Below the pieces are notes generated by a model, which did not search any database, was not told the DNA's origin, and saw only the letters and a list, made by a program, of their open reading frames with translations. Source: Peromyscus leucopus (lineage: Eukaryota; Chordata; Mammalia; Rodentia; Cricetidae). Taken from it: a DNA stretch of 64,000 nucleotides. Made by a program: the position numbers and the translations under genes. The stretch covers positions 74,654,018 to 74,718,017 of the forward strand of contig NC_051063.1 of the NCBI RefSeq assembly GCF_004664715.2, read 5' to 3'. Positions 9,693-21,340 of this stretch are shown piece by piece (positions within the stretch are counted from its first letter, which is position 1; the number at the start of each line of letters is the position of its first letter).

Positions 9693-11758
9693 GTGTAGTC
9701 ACGTATCGACCACTTCTACAAGTCCGGTGACAGTGGATGTGAATACGGGGCAGGGCATGGTAGAAGTACATCTGTTGTGCTTAATACCTAGACAGGCAGT
9801 CACACACAGTAGCTGGATAACTAAGCCTACACTTGAGGACCTGCCTCAAGTTCCATGCTGGGCATCTGGGGTGATCTGGATTTGGTTAGGAAAATGCAGC
9901 CTTCTGGGAACAAGACCGTGCCTCTAGGATAGGGGCTTCTATGAGAGTTGCAAGAGCTAAAGTTGCAGAGGTCAGGGTGTTGCTGCAGTCAGCATGGGAG
10001 GCTGCAGCCTCCAGAATGGGGAGGTAGATACAGAACTCATGTTCTCAACAGCTGCCAAGGGAACTGCTGTAGTACTCAGACATCTCCAAGACAACTCCCT
10101 CCAGCTGGGTTGGTCTCCAGCGGCAAAGTGGGTGATTCATAGGCTCTGGTTAAGAAGCCACTGTGTGTCTCTCATGTGCTCACAGAGGACAGTCTTTGTT
10201 CCTGGCCTACCCTGAAGTTTGCACTGGAAAACTGACATGAAATGGCACAGAGCAATGGATTATAGGAACTGTAGTTTCCCAAACCCCAGAAGGTGCAGAG
10301 GCTGATACAATGTTTTTTTTTTTTAAAAAAAGACTATTTAACTGTGGTTCCTAAAGTACTTCTAGGCAGTTTTCAAGTTGGCCTTTGATAGCATTCTTTT
10401 TTTGTTGTTGTTGGAGAAATCTAGACACAGACACCGTTTGGGGAGCGGCTCTTCTGCATCTTTCTTCTCTGCCTCTTGTGCTATGGCCTCTTCTGAGAAC
10501 TTTTTTCTGCCTTCTCAGTCTGGCTACTAGCAGGTCCACATCTGTTTGTCCTGGTTTTTTTCTTCTGCCTTTGGTGTGAGCTGGTGGCGCTGGCGGCTGT
10601 TTACTGGTTTGGAGCCTCGGGTGCTTTCTTTCCGGAGGTTGCCCACTGACTCTGGGGTCTCATCTAGTACCAGACACATAGAAGTCCTCTGTAAAAGTCC
10701 ATTCCTTTCTTACCTAGGATGGAGAGTGTGCCTATTCATCAGCACTCACATTTCCAAGGTCAGAGTGTCTCCATTCACCTTGGGGACCGTCCCTGTGGCA
10801 GTCTGTATCTGTCTGTTGTTCGGCTTGCATGGGCTGACTCTGCTTTCTCCTTTCCTACTCTTTCCTGAACCTGCTTCAGGGGTGGTCATATGACTTGGGA
10901 CTTCCTTCCTTCCCTTTGCATATAATGATTGGCTGAGAGGTGAGCACATGATTCATTAAAGACAAGGAGATTCATACCCAAAGTTGTGGGTGCTGCAAGT
11001 AAAAAGAGCTCACTTTTAGACAGAGTGACTGGAGTGCTAGAATCTAAGCCTAGAGATACTGGTGGCCTCTGTGTCTCTAGTAGTGAAGATCCCACCGAGG
11101 GAGCGAGCCTCCCACAGAAAACAGTCTGGCGCTAGAGACAGAGTGCGACTTCATGGGTCCCTCCATTTGAGTAGAATTTAAGGCCTCAGGACAGGAACAC
11201 CCCACATAAAGCCTTCATTCCTGATCCTCTAACTGTGGAGACCCAGGAATCAAAGGCACCAGGTGCACTCTAAGAAAGGCAAGGGCAGATTCAAACACAG
11301 GATAGGGCATCTGCTTCCCACACCAGGAGGGAGAGGAGGGCTGTGGGAAGTTGATCTAGACCCAAAGGGCCAGCATCAGGGCTAGCATCCTCTTGAATCT
11401 TTCCAGAATCTTCTCTGAGACTGAACCTAAAATCTTTAACTACCTTTTTTATTCCTGCTTTAATAAAATTGTTTTACTTGAAACCTTGAAATTTAAAAAT
11501 CAGTAAAACACTATGTTCAATACTTTTGTTCCTATAATTAATAGTGTAAGAACAGGCCAGGAAATGATTCCATATCCAGGAAGACAGAGTTGAGGATTCT
11601 CTGTGCTTAAATGGTTCTTATGTACTTAAGAATATAACTGGGAAAAAAAGAGATATACTACTTCTTATTAACATTTTTTTTATGATTCTAAGCAAAATAT
11701 ATACTTTAAAAATGTTTGAATTCCTCGTCACTATGTTTATATGATGCTGAGGACATCA
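9693..11758. other. Unique non-coding DNA
   Basis: No recognised repeat apart from a T12A7 run at 10313-10331. 11400-11720 is AT-rich and free of long frames. Several 60-115 codon frames around 10350-10950 have no familiar content. Confidence 0.55.
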
Positions 11759-11917
11759 CAGTTCACACATATGCCATGGAGCATGTATGGAGGTCAAAAG
11801 GCAACTTTATGGAGTCAGTTCTCTCCTTCTGCCTTTGAGTGGGTCATTGGGGTTGAACCTAGGTCATCAGGCTTGTGGGCAAAGCACTTTACCTGCTGAG
11901 CCATCCTGCAAGCCTGC
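11759..11917 (-). mobile_element. B2-superfamily (B3-like) SINE, minus strand
   Basis: Reversed B2/B3 layout: tatggaggtcaaaaggcaac, then ttgaacctaggtcatcaggc, ending with the reversed tRNA-like head tttacctgctgagccatcc at 11890-11908. The A tail side is degraded. Confidence 0.7.
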
Positions 11918-12127
11918 AAAATATCTTTCAGTGATGAGGGCTGCAGTTGGTTTGGTAATTTGACCCATGATTATAATAATCATTTATTATTATATTTCTA
12001 TTAAAATTTGTTTTCAAATAACTGGCCTACAAATAAATTTTTAGAGCCAGAATGACTTGCTTCTCTAGCTCATCATTTGTTATCACAAAGGACTCTCTTA
12101 ATCTGAGTCCAAAAGAATTTAACTTCC

Positions 12128-12440
12128 GAAGCTAAAGGGTGGCTCAGTGGGCAAGAGCTCTTGCTATGCAAGCATGAAGATCTGAGTTCAAATCCCCAGC
12201 ACCTACAAAAACAATCCAGGCCTGGCTGCACATACCTGTCACCCAAGTACTGTTGGGAGGTGGTATCAGGGAGGTTGCTGGAGCTTGTTGGCTCCTGGCA
12301 CAGCTCCAGATTCACTGAGAGATGTCTCAGAGCACTAAGGAGGAGATGATAGAGCAGGACACTTGCCTTCTTCCTCTAGTGTCCGCAAAGCACAGGTTCC
12401 TGCACCCCTCCCCATGTGTGTGCCTCCCACACACACACAG
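12128..12440 (+). mobile_element. B4/RSINE1-type SINE, plus strand
   Basis: Pol III head ggtggctcagtgggcaag at 12138, gagttcaaatccccagcac (box B region) at 12183-12201, a diverged B1-like body, then CA-rich tail (cccacacacacacag) at 12426-12440. Confidence 0.7.
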
Positions 12441-12545
12441 AGGGGGCTAGAATTAGATTCCCCACCCCCTCCACATGTGAACCTCCCCCCACATGCACAC
12501 ATGGGGGCAAGAATTTGACTCCAATGTTTAGAAAAGTGACTATAA

Positions 12546-12708
12546 TCCAGGCAGTGGTGGCGCACGCCTTTAATCCCAGCACTCGGGAGGCAGAGGTAGG
12601 TGAATCTCTGTGAGTTCGAGGTCAGCCTGGTCTCCAAAGCAAGATCCAGGAAAGGTGCAAAGCTACACAGAGAAACCCTGTCTTGAAAAGCCAAAAAAAA
12701 GAAAAAAA
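12546..12708 (+). mobile_element. B1 SINE, plus strand, with perfect target-site duplication
   Basis: Nearly intact 7SL-derived B1: ccaggcagtggtggcgcacg start, gagttcgaggtcagcctgg, and a tail reading gcaaagctacacagagaaac, which differs from the mouse B1 tail and fits cricetid B1. The A-rich 3' end is followed by agaaaagtgactata, an exact copy of the 15 bases at 12530-12544. The intact duplication and low divergence mark it as one of the youngest insertions here. Confidence 0.93.
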
Positions 12709-12722
12709 GAAAAGTGACTATA

Positions 12723-13361
12723 TAAACCCAGGGTGAGCATGCGTGTGGCATATTGTAATGGAACTGCAGGGTTGGGCTCAGGATGAATGACCTGTCCACG
12801 CTGGCCGGGCCACACAGAGTCCACAGGGCACAGTCAGCTAACTAACCCATCCAATCAGAAGTTAGGGTTCTGCTATGGAGCCAAATCTAAGACATTGATC
12901 AGCTAGAGAAGTCTGGTAGGATATTGGACCATAGAGAGCCCCACAGAACAGTGCAGGACCCATGAGTGTTTAGTCTGGAGTGTGGAGAACATGATCACCC
13001 AGAGGGTGATGAATCATCTTATTTTGTTACTGAGAACAAAGCCTGTGAGTGGAAGGAGAGAGGAGACAGGTCCCACCTCACCTGCTCCTGGAGGCTGAGT
13101 GGAATAGGTGGTGTCTGACCCTGTGATGGGCCATTGGCCATCCTTCTTGAAAGGGGACAGTAGAGCTCCTCTCCATGGAGTGGTTTAGGGTAGAGCAGAG
13201 GAGAATGGACGGTTCTCAAGGGCAGGTCACACAGTGGGTGTGGAGCTCACCCTTCAGCAGCAGGGGCTGTAGGTGAGACACTCGGTTGTTGTTTGCTGAT
13301 AACTGAATGAAAGCAGTAAACGCATCGCCCTAAGAACGCAGCCAGTCTAGTGTCCTGTTTC
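12723..13361. other. Unique non-coding DNA
   Basis: No recognised repeat or exon. Confidence 0.55.
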
Positions 13362-13369
13362 AAAGAGCA

Positions 13370-13560
13370 GCATTTGGGCTAGCAACACGGCTCAGCAGGT
13401 GACGTTGCTGCCGCCAAACCTGATGACCCAAGCTTGATCCCGGGGACCCACATGGTGAAAGGAGAGAATCAAGCCTCACAAGTTGTCCCCTGCCCTCCAT
13501 ACACGTGCATGCACACGCCTGTGAACACAATTGCAATAAATGAATAAATCTAATAATAAA
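13370..13560 (+). mobile_element. B2-superfamily SINE, plus strand, with target-site duplication
   Basis: Head gcaacacggctcagcagg, then gatcccggggacccacatgg and ggagagaatcaagcctcac, CA-rich stretch and AATAAATGAATAAAT tail. Flanks aaagagcagcatttg (13362-13376) and aaagagccacatttg (13561-13575) agree at 13 of 15 positions and bracket the insertion. Confidence 0.82.
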
Positions 13561-13575
13561 AAAGAGCCACATTTG

Positions 13576-14440
13576 CTTATTTGCCATGCATTTATTCTAT
13601 TTTATGACTTTTATGATTAAGATACACATTTATATATCATATACATCTCTATATTTGTCTATATATCATCAATCACTGTATCTTAAGAAGTGAGAAAATT
13701 TAAAAATTAAAAAGAGCAATTACAAGGTGTACCATGAATTCACTCACCAGAGGAGGACCACTAAGCACATTTCCCCTTGGCTACCTTGTCTATGTATTTG
13801 TTAGCTGGTTGGATCCCGCTAGACTTAGGGTTAGCTCTGTGTTAGCGTCGGGGTTCTGGCTCAACATTGTATAATAATTGTGTTGCTTTCTGAAATACTT
13901 TGAAGGTTATTTACTCATGTACTACCTCAGTGCTGTGCACCCATTGGGTACCTGCCCCGTGTGAAGGTTCTTGACGGAGAGATGAATGGAAAGACCTTCT
14001 TTCCCCACCTGCCCACCCAGGTGGTAGACCTTGGGCTGGCAGCAGCCAACAGCTGGATGGGAGACAATTAAGAGGCCCCATTGTCAGCATCTTCCTGGAA
14101 ACTCTCACTGCAAATGTGGGTAATCAATAGTTGCAAGGTCTTCTTTCACCCTTGGATGAGAAAATCTTTCCTAAATGACTATTTCTAACAATGCCTGTCT
14201 CCCCCTAACCCCCACCCAGATGGCCAGGAGCTGCCAAGACACACACTGAGCTACTAAACTTGCTCCCAGACGACGCTTAATTAAATCCTTTAATTATTAG
14301 CCACTCACTGCATTTCACATCATTCCCTAATGCTCAGAGCCAGGCTCTCTTAGGGAGGAAGCCAGACGTCTATCTGCCCAAAGTGCTGCCCCGATTTTCT
14401 CAGACTCAGGCGAGTTGGAATTTTGAATCAACCAACCTTT
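13576..14440. other. Unique DNA, AT-rich at the left, candidate conserved island at 14255-14340
   Basis: 13590-13730 is AT-rich with many TATAT steps. The island at 14255-14340 contains cttaattaaatcc and tttaattattagcc, two palindromic TAATTA-type words 14 bases apart, in an otherwise repeat-free setting typical of developmental enhancers. Conservation was not tested. Confidence 0.3.
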
Positions 14441-14473
14441 CTCTGTCTGTTTCTGTCTCTCTGTCTCTGTCTG

Positions 14474-14530
<57 letters not shown>
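14441..14530. repeat. (CT)n microsatellite
   Basis: Imperfect CTGT units followed by a pure CT run at 14475-14528. A homopurine-homopyrimidine tract of this length can form triplex DNA. The reading frames over it are artefacts. Confidence 0.96.
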
Positions 14531-14531
<1 letters not shown>

Positions 14532-15488
14532 CCTTTCTTCTTCTGTCTCCTAGCATTCAGCTGTATGTTAGGCAAGTATTTAAGCCTTTAAAAGAGCCTT
14601 TGTTCAATGTGACAAGTTAAGCCTAGATTTCAGCTCAAACTCAAATATTATATTCACTTACCCAAACTCACCAATGAGACTAGCCAGCAAAGGTAACCAG
14701 GAGGCATAGTTTGTACATTTCTTTGCAGATCTGAGCTCTGGGCCCTGTGGATGGCCCCGTCTTTGTGTCTACATGGTACGGGGTTGATCCTTGTTGCAAA
14801 AGTAGTTATGGAGGGAAAGAAGGGTCAAAAAGCATGGACCTTAATTTTCACTTGACTGCCAAACTTTGTCATTCCCCTTGTCTGGGCCTCGGGCCTCACC
14901 TTTAAGACAGGCCCACCCCCCTTCTGCGGTAAGTGGACTAAATCGGGCAGTAGAAGAGAAGGTGACATTTAACGTGGGGGAACAATCAATGGAAGTATAA
15001 AGGGCTCTTTGCAAGTATGACAGCCAGGAAGAAACAACACCCCCCCCCCCACACACACACACCTCTCATGAGGTGAGGGACTGATGCCATGCGCCTTGCT
15101 CTTGAATGCAGGTTGAACCACGTTTTGTACTTGGCAGGCATGCTCAGGATGGGAGGAGAGCCAGCGGTACAGATACCCATTGCATAAGTAAGGAGACACC
15201 CAGATGCACGCAAAGAACTGTGGGCATTTGCCACTTCCCGTTGCATCACATATGTTCCCTTCCCCCCGTGAAATGCTCTAAAGCCCCAAATGAAGCCAGT
15301 TAGACCTAGTGTTCTGCCACTCTCCTTCCTTTGAGAAATCAGAGCTGGGCTACTTTAGGGCCCTCCCAGAAGTCCCCTCCTCTAAGGCTTCTGGGATCAC
15401 AACAATGACTATCTGGGGAGAGGGGAAATGAAAGCTATTTCCCAGAAGCAGAGAAGATCTTTGGCAATGCCAAGCACAGATATGATGT
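14531..15488. other. Unique non-coding DNA with a short C-run plus CA tract
   Basis: A cccccccccc run followed by (CA)n occurs at 15040-15062. No exon recognised in the overlapping frames at 14841-15303. Confidence 0.55.
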
Positions 15489-15500
15489 TGAAGCTATTTC

Positions 15501-15693
15501 TTCCTTTCTCTCTCTTTTTAATTTATTTACCTTTATTTTATGTGCATTGGTGTTTTGCCTTCAGGCACATCTGTGTGAGAGTCAGATCTTGGAGTTGCAG
15601 ACAGTTGTGAGCTGCCATATGGGTGATGGGATTTGAACCTGGGTCCTCTGGAAGAGCAGTCAGTGCCCTTAACTACTGAGCCATCTCTAGCCC
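15501..15693 (-). mobile_element. B3-type SINE (B2 superfamily), minus strand, with target-site duplication
   Basis: Reversed tail taatttatttacctttatttt, then gtgttttgccttcaggcac, gtgagctgccatatggg, gggtcctctggaagagcagtc and the reversed head actgagccatctctagccc. Flanks tgaagctatttc (15489-15500) and tgaagatatttc (15694-15705) match at 11 of 12 positions. Confidence 0.88.
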
Positions 15694-15705
15694 TGAAGAT
15701 ATTTC

Positions 15706-16305
15706 GCAAATATTGAATTTCATCCTTTTTTGCTCCCATGGTGTTCTGGTCTCTGAAGACTCCCCTGACAGCCATATTGAAAATGGCAACCTGTTACTTG
15801 TACACATCTAGGTCCCTCCACCACGTATAAGGCTTTAGCTCACCACATGCCACCAATTCCATCAAGTGACATTCGAGATCTTAGTCTACTTGTTTGTCAT
15901 CACTTCTGCAGACCTTGAGCTCAGCGAAGTTTGGTCTCTCGATATTTTCTATTCTGTCCTCAGCCAAGCGCTGTGAGTGGAGCATGGGAGATGCTTATAA
16001 TAACTCAATGGATGATGTGGCCAACTTCTAGAAACTTCCAAAAGGCTGTAGGTGACAGAGTTTGTCTTAAAGACCCTTTATTTCCACAGAACTGGAGGTG
16101 GTTATTCTCTGGTGGGTAAGATGACATGGGAATATCTGTATGAACGTGTTCTAAACTTAGAGAGTGGCTTGTTTATTCCAGAGATGTTTTATGAATGATG
16201 TTTCTATGTGCTGGGCACTGGGGTTTAAAACAAAAGTGAATAGCCCAGGTCTGTGCCCCCAGACTAGTGGGCAGAATGGACAGTAAGAGGAGCATTAGTG
16301 TAGAA
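15706..16305. other. Unique non-coding DNA, possible ancient repeat at 16190-16300
   Basis: tgtgctgggcactggggtttaaaac near 16207 resembles the end of an old mammalian repeat but is too short to classify. Otherwise nothing seen. Confidence 0.45.
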
Positions 16306-16443
16306 TGGGGGCTGAAGAGATGGCGCAGTGGGTAAAGGTGCCTGCTGCTAAGCCTTACGGTTTGAGCTGCATTCTTGGGCCCCAAGTGGTGGAGGGAGAT
16401 AACTGGCCTCTGTAAATTGTCCTCTGATCTCCACATGTATGTA
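16306..16443 (+). mobile_element. B2-superfamily SINE, plus strand, left half of a dimer
   Basis: Head gggggctgaagagatggcgcag at 16306, body through ttgtcctctgatctccacatg at 16417-16437. It lacks its A-rich tail and runs straight into a second B2/B3 body. Confidence 0.75.
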
Positions 16444-16622
16444 CATTGCTCTTGCTGAGGACCTGAGTTGGGTTCTCAGTACCCATGTTGAGCTGCTCAC
16501 AACTGATTGTAATTCTAGCTCCAGTGTATCCGATGCCTTCTTCTGGCCCCCATGGACACCTGCACTCACCTGCATATACCCACACATACACATGCATGCA
16601 ATTCAAAACTTTTTAAAAGTGT
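16444..16622 (+). mobile_element. B3-type SINE, plus strand, 5'-truncated right half of a dimer
   Basis: Starts in the middle of a tRNA-like head (tgctcttgctgaggacctgag), continues with gctgctcacaactgattg, gatgccttcttctggcccc and a CA-rich end with a short A/T tail. The missing head and missing tail at the junction suggest fusion by recombination or insertion into the tail of the left copy. Confidence 0.75.
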
Positions 16623-18960
16623 AATTTTAAAATGAGCTATTTAGAGTAAGAGTGGGCAGTGGCACCAGTTCAAAGCTGCCAAGGTTTGGGAAGAGAAGCT
16701 CATGACTTCCCTAGAGGGCCGAGAAAGGCTAAACCTGAAGCTATTCTAAACACAGGGAACGGTGTACAGCAGGGGAACTTGGCTGAAGAGCGAGGACTGC
16801 TGTGATGCTCCAGATGTGGAGGTGAGGAGGAAGCTTTCACAGCTGTCTCTGTGCAGCACCGTGGCTCTGCCAGGGAGAAGCCAAGTCCAGAGAACCGAGA
16901 GAAATACACACGCATGGGAGAACAGGGCTCCATTTCATGTTAGGGAACTGGTCCAAGCAGGTGTGATTTGAGGGGATGAGGTCAGATGTGAGGAATCTTG
17001 TAAGTAGGCTTAGGAGGTGAAGTTCACTCTCTTGACCACTGAAAGTGCAGGGGGGAAAATGGAGATGGACAGACTCCCTTTAGGTGGTGCTGGGGTTGGG
17101 AGAGGCAGAGCCTTGGGTATTATCCCAAGGTGAGGAGCTCTGTAGAGAGGGATGGCAGTTTTAAGCACACAGGTGGGGCACCCATTGGGTAGGTGACAGC
17201 TGTGCCTGGAGGTGAGGAGTCAAGATGCACAGTGGCAGGCAATGAAGAGTTCCTAATTCCCGGGTTACTAGACTGGGAACTAGTGGCCAGGAGCAACGGC
17301 CAACTCTCATTATACTGCTTCCTTGATTCTCCATGAAATGAGGAAAGCCTGTGCTTCTTATCCAACCTCCTTCCACCCCTGCACAGTGTGTGTGGGGGTG
17401 AGCGTGCACACGCTGGGGGAGGGGTGGTGATCCGGACCTCCAGCTGTCTTGTGGATACTCAGCATCATTGCCAGTTGCAAAATCCCTGAGCAGGCAATAG
17501 TTACTTACAGACTCTGCAACACACCTGATGTGTAATCTTCCACTGTCAACAATGGGGGCGGGGTAAATTTTAGGAAAGAGTGACCCTACTGTGCATGCTC
17601 CTTAGCCTCGTGGCATTAACACACAGTTGCCAAGGTGTGGTTATAGAGCTCAGTTAGAAAAGTGGAGTTAGTCAAAGGATCCAAATAGTCTTCACCAGAC
17701 AACCCCCACAACCAGTAGCTCTGGACCCCTAAAACTGTAAGGCCTCCTCTACACTCAGCACAGTCTTTGCTTGGGAAGATCTCCCACGTTGCTTCCCAGT
17801 GTGCATGTTTTCCTTTTGCAAATAATTCTCCTCCCAAACACACCTCTGTTCAATGACCTTCTGTGGCCATCTACAAATTCTCTCATCAACCATAGCAAGA
17901 AGCTGGACCAAAGAGGTCTGGCCTCCCCAGGGGACTTCCTCCACGACAACAGCCATATGAGCATGAGGGAGGAGTCATGTCCCCAGGCAGGTTGAAGAAA
18001 GCTGCAAAAAGCTACTTAGTGGTTTCAGGTGTCATGGTGCAGGGAGATGGGCTGGAACCAAACCTGGGAATGCATCTGGGACTCCTCCTCTAGGTTACAT
18101 GGGGGGGCGTCCTTGGGAGAAAAGGTGGGTAAGGATCAGACCAGAAAAGCTGAGCACTGTGCAAAGTTGAAGAGATAGAAACAGAGCACTGAAAACTCAG
18201 ACCTCCTGCCCGCCTAGAAGGTCACCTTCCTAGGTGGACTCAGAGACTCTCAAGCTTTCCTCCCACAAGGCCTCGAGTCTCAGTGTCACTGCGTGAGGAC
18301 ACAGGAGCCACTCTTCATGTCCCACACATCCACCCACTCCCAAGATCCACAGGCTACTGGAGGACGCCAGGGAACAGGACAGGTAGGCCACCCTGAGCTC
18401 ACCTGTATGCCTTTATCCAGCCATCTTCCTATTTGAAACACACTTTTGAAAATATCTTCCCAAGCGCCACCTCCCATACACAACACAGAATTACCCCCTA
18501 AATACCCTGGAAAGTGAGTCCTTCACTCAGTCTGGCAACACTGAGGCCTTGTTCCTACTGGAAGCTGCCAAATCATCAAAGAACATAGACTTGGCCTTGT
18601 TCTTTTCTGTAGGGCATATTTTTGGCAGTCCATTGGATAGACACGTCACTTTTGAAAGTCAAATCTGTAGACAAGCTCAGACAGATGATGCTCTGCTTCT
18701 GAGCATCATGGTCCTTATGGAAATTGTTCGAAGTCAGTCAGCTCTCTCTTCCCTGCCAGCACTGACTGCATGGGAACGGATTTGATAGGCTTGTGTATTC
18801 AAGATAAAATATATTTGCTGGCATGCTTTGTTTCTTTTAAAGGTTTATATCTATAGTTTGAGCTCACATTGTATGTGCTTAGGACAAACAGCATTGCCAC
18901 AGGTGGAAGAGGAAAAGCCTTGTCAAGGTGACGACTTGTAGTTAGAACGTGTCACATGAC
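16623..18960. other. Unique non-coding DNA
   Basis: More than 2.3 kb without a recognised interspersed repeat, exon or RNA gene. GC is moderate and CpG is scarce. Confidence 0.55.
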
Positions 18961-19372
18961 TCCATCCTTTCTAGTGTCTGTGTGTGTGTGTCTGTGTGAG
19001 GAAGTGTGTGTGTATCTGTGAGTGTGTGTGTGTATGTGTGTGTCTGTGTCCATGTGTGAAGGAGTGTGTGGGTGGTGTGTGCAGGTGTAGGTGTGCACCT
19101 ATGTTTGTGGAAGCCACAGGTTGACACTAGTTGTCATCCTTAGTCTTTCTGTCTGCCCCCTCTGCCTCTCACTGAACCTGGAGTTCACTCATGCATCCAG
19201 GCCAGGCAGGCCATTGAGATCTAGGGGTCCCGCTGTCTCTGCCTCTGATGTACTCAGAGTCACAGGCACATGTTGCCATGTCCAAGTTTTCACTTGCCTG
19301 CTGGGGACTGGGACTCAGACCAGCAAGCTTGTGTGACAGACGTTTTACTGACTGAGCCATCATTTCAGCCCC
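18961..19372 (-). mobile_element. B4/RSINE1-type SINE with expanded TG tail, minus strand
   Basis: A TG/TGTC-rich tail (18978-19095) leads into gaagccacaggttgacac, then tctcactgaacctggagttc, and ends with the reversed head gactgagccatcatttcag at 19350-19368. Confidence 0.72.
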
Positions 19373-19384
19373 ACATCTCTTATT

Positions 19385-19606
19385 CTTATTCCTTATTTTT
19401 AAGAGTTTTCAATCATGTCTCTGCTTGTCCACGTGTGGGTGTGTGCATTTGAATGAGGGTGCCCACAGAGGCAATAAAGGGGCGTCAGATCCCCTGCAGC
19501 TGAAGTTCCGGGTGGGTTCTGAGTCATCTGACATGGGTGTAAGGAATTGAACTCGGGTCCTCTACAAGGGCAGTGCATGCTTTTAACCTCTGGTCTGTCT
19601 CCCCCA
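19385..19606 (-). mobile_element. B3-type SINE, minus strand
   Basis: Reversed features in order: gggtgcccacagaggc, ggcgtcagatcccctgcag, gaattgaactcgggtcctc and aacctctggtctgtctccc. Placed head to tail right after the B4-type SINE at 18961-19372. Confidence 0.75.
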
Positions 19607-21324
19607 AGTCTTTTAAGTATTCATACGGGAGATCTGGAAAGTGAACATGCTTTTGAACTTGCAAGCAGAGGGCAGAGAGAATGAGAAAGAGAAAACACAG
19701 GAGGCCTGCTCCAATTCAGTCGAATTGGGAGCTGCTTTGGGTTGCCCCTCCCCCACGTCCCCCGTACCAGGAGGCCTCAGGGAAGCTAGGAGGTGCAGTG
19801 TGCCGGCAGGGGCCTCCTGTGGCTGGTCACCTCTGTATCCTGGAAGGGGACAAGCATCTAGAACTTCAGTCCCTGGCCTAGCATCAGCCCTCTTATTGTG
19901 CAGGTTAGGGAAGACGGATGGACAAGCTGAGTGCTCCTGACAATGGACGTGGGGGAGGGCAGGAGCGGCCGGCAGCCATGCTGACGACACGGGGCTCCTC
20001 CGTCTAGACAGTCAACTTGCAGTCCATCCAGTGACTGACTGGAGACATTACTGAACATGCTGGAAAGTTCCAGTGCTGAAAATGGCCCGTTCTACGCCCC
20101 CTTTCCTAGATAGACACCCTCATTCTGAGATCTCAGATACGGTCTGGCCTCACTGTTCCTCGGTTTTGACTTCTCAGCGCACTGATGTCATCTCTTCTGG
20201 AGCCACTGGTACTGGTGTATTCAGTCATCGCATGAGTCCTGAGGGTGGTACCTGGGCCCTAGTCACAGAGATAACTTATACTGGATGACACTCGTCAGAG
20301 GCAGACCCTAGCTCATGAGGTATTCGCTCCACAGACTCGGCTTTGACACTGTGGGCTTAATTCTCTTCCCAATGGAGTCATTTGTTCCTACCAAACAAAT
20401 TAATTTTTAAAAATAAACATTACTGTTACATAGTGAACAGTTTCGTGTATTTTTGCTTGTTAATTTTATTTATTTATTCACTTGTTTATTTGCCTACTGG
20501 TTCTTTCAGGAGATAAATTTTCAAAGTTGATATCCACCTGTCAACAGGTCCCGAGTATTGATGTTACAAGCATTTGCTATCACACCAGGAGAGTGTTGGG
20601 ATTTTCTTATAAAATATTGTCAAAAGCAGTTTTTTTGTTGACTCCTTACAAGGCAGAAACACTGGTTTCCTGATTGAATCCCACGGCACAGTAACAGCTG
20701 GAGTGGGGTTCCCATCTCCGGGTGTGCACCATGCCACAGGAAAGACAGTGTGCACAGATGTTCACATCTAAAGACCCTTGGCTCAGGAAAGAGTGAAATC
20801 AGGACCAAAATGCTATTCAGACAAAGAAAGCAGCTTTATACTGGAGTAAGCAGAACATGGAATAGGGAATGATCTTAATTTCTTAGTCTGGACCAAGTAT
20901 GTCTGTGGCCTACATTCTTTGGCTGGCAAGGCTGTCCGGTCACAATGCTTTCCCCTCTGTACCTGGCTTTTATAGCATTAGATAACAAAGAGGGACCATG
21001 TGAGGCTGCCTCCTTTCCTCCTGGGATGTTCTTCATGCTTTCTATTTATAGCTCCTGCTTCCAGCTTGCTGAGAGTGCATCTGCCTCCAAGGTGATTTTC
21101 TTGTCTTCGATTGTTAAGGAGTCCTCCTCTGTGATTTCCTGAACTAGCAGGGAAGAGCCCGGCTTGGACCACAGCTATTGTGATTCAGTAATATCGATGT
21201 CCTCGTGTATAAGCGATAACGCAGTGGGCATGGTGATTCACAGCTGAATTCCCGACTGTGAGGAGCTGAGAGCAGACTGTGATATGTGAGGCTCTCTCTC
21301 CAAAACTAAAGAAAAGACAGAGGC
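19607..21324. other. Unique non-coding DNA
   Basis: 20395-20495 is AT-rich with TTTA units. Overlapping frames of 99 and 125 codons on opposite strands at 19613-19990 have no recognised domain. Confidence 0.55.
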
Positions 21325-21340
21325 GGGGGGGGGGGGGGGG
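21325..21340 (+). repeat. G16 homopolymer in a purine-rich stretch
   Basis: Sixteen consecutive G residues inside a purine-rich segment running to about 21386. Such a run can form G-quadruplexes and is also a common site of sequencing length error. Confidence 0.95.
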
